From: Eikenella glucosivorans
Lineage (GTDB): Bacteria > Pseudomonadota > Gammaproteobacteria > Burkholderiales > Neisseriaceae
Reading direction: 5' to 3'
Length of the DNA: 64,000 bases
Assembly (NCBI RefSeq): GCF_016025525.2
Contig: NZ_JACSGR010000001.1
Span: 186,001 to 250,000, forward strand
Position numbers and translations under genes: made by a program. Shown here one piece after another: positions 62,872-64,000 of this stretch. Positions within the stretch are counted from its first letter, which is position 1. The number at the start of each line of letters is the position of its first letter. The notes below the pieces were generated by a model that was given only the letters and a program-made list of their open reading frames with translations, made no database searches and had not been told where the DNA came from.

Positions 62872-63993
62872 TTAATGCGTGCAGCCGCCATTTCCGCCGC
62901 CACATTCGCTTAGCTTCGCGGAAACTCGCTTTGCTCGTTTTAACTGCGTTGAAGCGGCGCTTTCAGGTAGCCTTTCGGTTTCTGCGGCTTCATCGGGATG
63001 ATAGGCCAGCGGCACCAGGTCGAGCTTGGCCATCAGGGCGCGGTCGCCGTCTTCGCCGGGGTTTTCGGTGGTGAGCAGTTTGTCGCCGTAGAAGATTGAG
63101 TTGGCGCCGGCGAGGAAACACATGGCCTGCATGGCTTCGGGCATATTGCTGCGGCCGGCGGAAAGGCGCACGAAGCTTTCGGGCATGGTGATGCGCGCCA
63201 CGGCGATGGTGCGCACGAATTCGGTCCAATCCAAATCTTCCGCATCCGCCAGCGGCGTGCCTTCCACTTTCACCAATTGGTTGATCGGCACGCTTTCGGG
63301 CTGCGGGTCGAGGTTGGCGAGGCTGGCGATGAGCCCGGCGCGTTCGGCGCGGGTTTCGTTCATACCGACGATGCCGCCGCAGCACACCTTCAGGCCGGCG
63401 TTGCGCACTTTGCCCAGGGTGTCCATGCGGTCTTCGTGGTGGCGGGTGTGGATGATGTCGTTGTAGCGCTCGGGGTCGGTGTCGAGGTTGTGGTTGTAGT
63501 AGTCCAAACCGGCTTTTTTGAAGTCTTCCGCCATACCGTCTTCGAGCATGCCGAAGGTGCCGCAGGTTTCCATGCCCAAGTTTTTCACGGCTTTGATGAT
63601 GGCGGAAACGGTTTCCACATCTTTGGGTTTGGGGCCGCGCCATGCCGCGCCCATGCAGAAGCGGCTGGCGCCGCGCGCTTTGGCGATTTTGGCTTTTTCG
63701 ACGATTTCGTCCACATCCATCATCTGCTCTTTGCCCAAGTTGGTGTGGTGGTGTGCGGATTGCGGGCAGTAGGCGCAGTCTTCGGGGCAGCCGCCGGTTT
63801 TGATGGAGAGCAGGGTGGAAAGTTGGATTTCGCGCGGGTTGAAATTTTGGCGGTGGGTTTCGGCGGCCTGGTAAACCAGCTCGAGGAAGGGCAGCCCGAA
63901 CAGGGCTTCGACGTCGCATTTTTTCCAATAGCGCGCAGTGGGATGCGGCTTGCGCTCGGTTTGCCGGCGCAAGGCGATGGGGGAGATGGTCAT
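62872..63993 (-). CDS. bioB: Biotin synthase
   Basis: The product has 373 residues. This radical-SAM enzyme inserts sulfur into dethiobiotin. The SAM cluster motif is CPEDCAYCPQS, followed by FCMGAAWRGPKPKD, MLEDGMAEDFKKAGLDYYNHNLDT and CCGGIVGMNETRAERAGLI; the [2Fe-2S] Cys and Arg (LSAGRSNMP) are present. The last about 25 residues (ERLPESAASTQLKRAKRVSAKLSE...) are coded by a DUS cassette at 62910-62973 and exceed the normal end of the family. Start ATG at 63993; the promoter lies beyond the window. Confidence 0.95.
   Translation of the reverse strand: MTISPIALRRQTERKPHPTARYWKKCDVEALFGLPFLELVYQAAETHRQNFNPREIQLSTLLSIKTGGCPEDCAYCPQSAHHHTNLGKEQMMDVDEIVEKAKIAKARGASRFCMGAAWRGPKPKDVETVSAIIKAVKNLGMETCGTFGMLEDGMAEDFKKAGLDYYNHNLDTDPERYNDIIHTRHHEDRMDTLGKVRNAGLKVCCGGIVGMNETRAERAGLIASLANLDPQPESVPINQLVKVEGTPLADAEDLDWTEFVRTIAVARITMPESFVRLSAGRSNMPEAMQAMCFLAGANSIFYGDKLLTTENPGEDGDRALMAKLDLVPLAYHPDEAAETERLPESAASTQLKRAKRVSAKLSECGGGNGGCTH
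62910..62973. repeat. DUS cassette inside the bioB 3' end
   Basis: TTAGCTTCGCGGAAACTCGC, TTTGCTCGTTTTAACTGCGT and a reversed eikDUS are read in frame at the bioB C-terminus on the minus strand. Confidence 0.65.
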
Positions 63994-64000
63994 TTTGTAT

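Overview
The window comes from a Neisseriaceae chromosome, most likely Eikenella. The 12-mer AGGCTACCTGAA, the DNA uptake sequence (DUS) dialect known from Eikenella, is scattered through nearly every intergenic gap and several genes, often as inverted pairs that serve as terminators. Other DUS dialects (AGGCCGTCTGAA, AGGTCGTCTGAA, ATGCCGTCTGAA, AGGCAGCCTGAA, AAGCAGCCTGCA) are clustered in particular blocks and mark DNA probably taken up from Neisseria- or Kingella-like relatives.

Layout. 1-3.5 kb: end of an acyl-AMP ligase, a glycine-zipper DUF1269-type protein with a TetR-like operator, a LolA-like carrier and a GST. 3.8-10.3 kb: three LysR regulators (one truncated) with small redox or hydrolase genes (isochorismatase-like, old yellow enzyme, SRPBCC protein, quinone reductase). 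Two promoters here are near-identical and probably answer to one LysR protein. 11-15.8 kb: thioesterase, glycosyltransferase-acyltransferase and phosphopantetheinyl transferase of an aryl-polyene-type pathway, plus unknown proteins. 16-30 kb: housekeeping and conserved genes (purB, nnrS-like, maf, dnaJ, lysS, glutamine amidotransferase, LysE-type exporter, small lipoproteins). 30.1-34 kb: an AT-rich membrane-protein gene and carB. 34.2-35.3 kb: an IS element with a zinc-ribbon DDE transposase, preceded by a stray copy of the dnaK 3' end.

35.4-49.2 kb is the centrepiece: a complete type I-C CRISPR-Cas locus (cas3-cas5c-cas8c-cas7c-cas4-cas1-cas2) and an array of 67 repeats and 66 spacers. A CPBP-family membrane protease gene sits in the operon between cas4 and cas1, cas8c carries an internal start for the small subunit Cas11c, and a vestigial cas3 N-terminus lies upstream. 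The genes carry Neisseria-type DUS and no exact Eikenella DUS, which suggests import by transformation. At least one spacer begins with the host DUS itself and another contains a related DUS, so the system may target DNA of its own family. The array runs directly into an N-terminally truncated phage polyvalent-protein gene (49.1-52.3 kb) with MuF-like, zincin and ADP-ribosyltransferase-like domains and two nested ORFs.

52.4-64 kb: dnaK with a sigma32-type promoter, a peroxiredoxin-glutaredoxin fusion with a dyad operator, a lipoamide-dehydrogenase-like flavoprotein, rmuC, an orphan barstar, a five-gene aryl-polyene-type operon (ketosynthase-like, acyltransferase, two ACPs, membrane protein) and bioB. 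The aryl-polyene-type genes are therefore dispersed over at least four places in 64 kb instead of forming the usual single cluster.
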